From assembly GCA_022820125.1 (NCBI GenBank), contig JAJEGA010000083.1, forward strand, positions 1 to 39,563: a stretch of 39,563 nt of DNA. The letters run 5' to 3'. Origin of the DNA: Anaerolineae bacterium (GTDB lineage: Bacteria > Chloroflexota > Anaerolineae > Aggregatilineales > Phototrophicaceae). Both the position numbers and the translations under genes were made by a program. This document shows, piece by piece, positions 38,362 through 39,563 of this stretch. How positions within the stretch are numbered: position 1 is the first letter of the stretch; the number at the start of each line of letters is the position of its first letter. The notes under the pieces are model-generated. The model did no database searches. It saw nothing but the letters and a program-made list of their open reading frames with translations, and was not told the origin of the DNA.

Positions 38362-39399
38362 ATGCCCGATTCCATTCGCCTCGGCGTCATCAGCTTCGCC
38401 CATGGTCACGTGATTCGCTATTGTCAGGTCATCGCCGATTATGACGATGCCGATGTGGTCGCCGCTTGGGACGACGACCACGAGCGCGGCCAAGCGCAGG
38501 CTGCCGAGTTCGGCTTGGACTGGATGCCCGATCTCGACCAGATGCTGGCGCGCGAAGACATCGACGCCGTCTTCGTCACCAGCCCGACCAACAAACACGC
38601 CGAGCATGTCATCGCCGCCGCCGAAGCCGGCAAGCACGTCCTGCTGCAGAAGCCGATGGCGCTGACGCTCGAAGACTGCGATGCCATTATCGACGTCATT
38701 GAGCGAACGGGAGTCAAATTCAGCATGTGTTACCAGATGCGTGGCGACCCTATCAACCAGAAAATGAAGGCGCTGATCGACGAGGGCGCGGTGGGCAATG
38801 TCGCCGTCATCCGGCGCCGCCACGCCATCCCCGCTCTGCTCATGCCGGCCTTCGCCCAATCCGGCAACTGGCACATGGATCCCGTACAGAACATGGGCAT
38901 GTTCATGGACGACGCCTCGCACGCCGCCGACTGGTTCTATTGGATGCTGGGACGTCCCGTCAGCGTCATCGCTGAGATCGACAATATCGTCACCGATGTC
39001 GCGCCCGATGACAACGGCGTCGCCATTTACCGCTTCGGCAAGGGCGAGATGGGCATCCTCTTCAACAGCTCGACCCAGCTGGCGGCTGAAGCCACAACCG
39101 AGATCTACGGCGATGCCGGCACAATCCACCAGAATTATGGCGATGCGCCCTCGACGATTCCGCCGGCGGAGGGCAGTCCGCTCAAGCTATTCCGCGCCGG
39201 CGCTGAGGATTGGGAGCGCTTCGACTTCCCCTTCGTGCCGCACGGCTCGCGGATTCACGGGGTCGCTCGCCCGGTCGTCGACTTCATCAAGGGCGCGGGT
39301 CCGCCGCTGGCGACCGCCGAAGACGGCAAGGTCTGCATCGAGATGATCCTTGCCGCCTACGAATCAGCGAAGACCGGACGGCGGGTGAACCTCTTGTAG
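38362..39399 (+). CDS. Gfo/Idh/MocA family oxidoreductase
   Basis: 345 residues from ATG 38362, four bases after the Rieske stop, with AAGGA upstream. The nucleotide-binding start is GVISFAHGHVIRY in place of the usual GxGxxG, and the EKP signature is QKP (96-98), so its cofactor site is atypical. The substrate domain has MDDASHAADWFYWMLG. It is probably a dehydrogenase or a related non-redox member acting with the amidohydrolase and Rieske protein. The end codons run into a GTAGGGGCG half-unit (39396-39404) that supplies the TAG stop. Confidence 0.9.
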   Translation: MPDSIRLGVISFAHGHVIRYCQVIADYDDADVVAAWDDDHERGQAQAAEFGLDWMPDLDQMLAREDIDAVFVTSPTNKHAEHVIAAAEAGKHVLLQKPMALTLEDCDAIIDVIERTGVKFSMCYQMRGDPINQKMKALIDEGAVGNVAVIRRRHAIPALLMPAFAQSGNWHMDPVQNMGMFMDDASHAADWFYWMLGRPVSVIAEIDNIVTDVAPDDNGVAIYRFGKGEMGILFNSSTQLAAEATTEIYGDAGTIHQNYGDAPSTIPPAEGSPLKLFRAGAEDWERFDFPFVPHGSRIHGVARPVVDFIKGAGPPLATAEDGKVCIEMILAAYESAKTGRRVNLL

Positions 39400-39463
39400 G
39401 GGCGTGGCTAATTCTGTGGACTGGAAAACTCCGCCAAGCATAGAAAAAAATCTCTGCGCCCTC

Positions 39464-39563
39464 AGTAAGTCCAATAAAGTAATGCAACAAAATGAAGGAA
39501 CGTCGTAGGGGCGACTCTTGAGTCGCCCACATGTACAATGGCGACATAGTGGGCGAGACAAGT
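39464..39563. repeat. Composite ~100-bp repeat, inverted copy of 30834-30934
   Basis: It contains AGTAAGTCCAATAAAGT, a full unit at 39504-39527 (GTAGGGGCGACTC-TT-GAGTCGCCC) and the start of a second, tail-to-tail unit at 39552, cut by the window end. The match to 30834-30934 is nearly perfect in opposite orientation and probably continues beyond the window. Between the Gfo/Idh stop and this repeat (39400-39463) no gene is visible. Confidence 0.9.

Noticed and set aside
6681..39563. Regularly structured palindromic repeats as a CRISPR array
   Set aside because: Spacing is irregular, stems vary between copies, orientation is mixed, and no cas gene is present.

Overview
The window looks like an accessory-rich stretch of a free-living or host-associated environmental bacterium. 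The bulk is roughly 60% GC by eye. Its gene content is what I associate with Chloroflexota (Anaerolineae/Caldilineae-like) or similar uncultured lineages: ADP-ribosylglycohydrolases, phytanoyl-CoA dioxygenase-like proteins, Gfo/Idh/MocA dehydrogenases, TIM-barrel sugar isomerases, BNR-repeat propellers, CSLREA-like beta-helix proteins and many VapBC/MazEF modules. No rRNA or tRNA gene was seen, so the taxonomic call is an inference.

Layout. (1) 1-6.64 kb is a mobile/defence block: the 3' end of an IS481-type transposase, then a leftward three-gene operon made of a single-chain type IIG-like restriction-modification enzyme, a C5-cytosine methyltransferase and a MORC/MutL-type GHKL ATPase fused to a PD-(D/E)XK nuclease-like domain. 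(2) 6.8-10.8 kb, leftward: two tandem ADP-ribosylglycohydrolase paralogues, then a MoaD/ThiS-like protein directly abutting a BNR-repeat propeller. (3) 10.9-13.3 kb: a beta-class DNA methyltransferase fused to an HNH nuclease, and a VapBC pair. (4) 13.4-20.9 kb, rightward: a very large BNR/VPS10-like propeller protein, a secreted duplicated beta-helix protein with a terminal SH3 domain, and an MFS transporter. (5) 20.9-22.1 kb: a pentapeptide-repeat protein translationally coupled to a VapC toxin, the module bracketed by an exact 25-bp direct repeat. (6) 22.05-26 kb: divergent carbohydrate genes (TolB-like propeller plus iron-type alcohol dehydrogenase leftward; class II aldolase plus PfkB kinase rightward). 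(7) 26-26.75 kb: an AT-richer two-gene membrane-protein module. (8) 26.8-33.1 kb: a leftward series of sugar/polyol catabolism genes (aldo/keto reductase, two TIM-barrel isomerases, a beta-hydroxyacid dehydrogenase, Gfo/Idh, phytanoyl-CoA dioxygenase). (9) 33.2-39.56 kb, rightward: an orphan MazE-like antitoxin, a complete MazEF pair, a second phytanoyl-CoA dioxygenase, small unknown genes, and an amidohydrolase-Rieske-Gfo/Idh operon.

The strongest signal not explained by genes is a palindromic repeat family, GTAGGGGCG-(variable stem/loop)-CGCCC, about 25 bp per unit, with more than two dozen copies between 6.6 kb and the right edge and none in the restriction operon. Units occur singly, in direct series, or as tail-to-tail pairs forming a 70-75 bp bipartite element with GTAGGGGCG at both outer ends, like the REP/BIME elements of other bacteria. 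Three units, plus one copy of a second palindrome family, lie in frame inside the large propeller gene, where they appear to add peptide insertions at loops. An approximately 100-bp composite repeat containing these units is present in inverted orientation at 30.8 kb and at the right end, each copy just downstream of a Gfo/Idh gene.

Most promising as little-described systems: the IIG-Dcm-MORC/nuclease operon, the pentapeptide-repeat/VapC cassette with its direct repeats, the in-frame palindromic insertions, and the low-GC two-gene membrane module.
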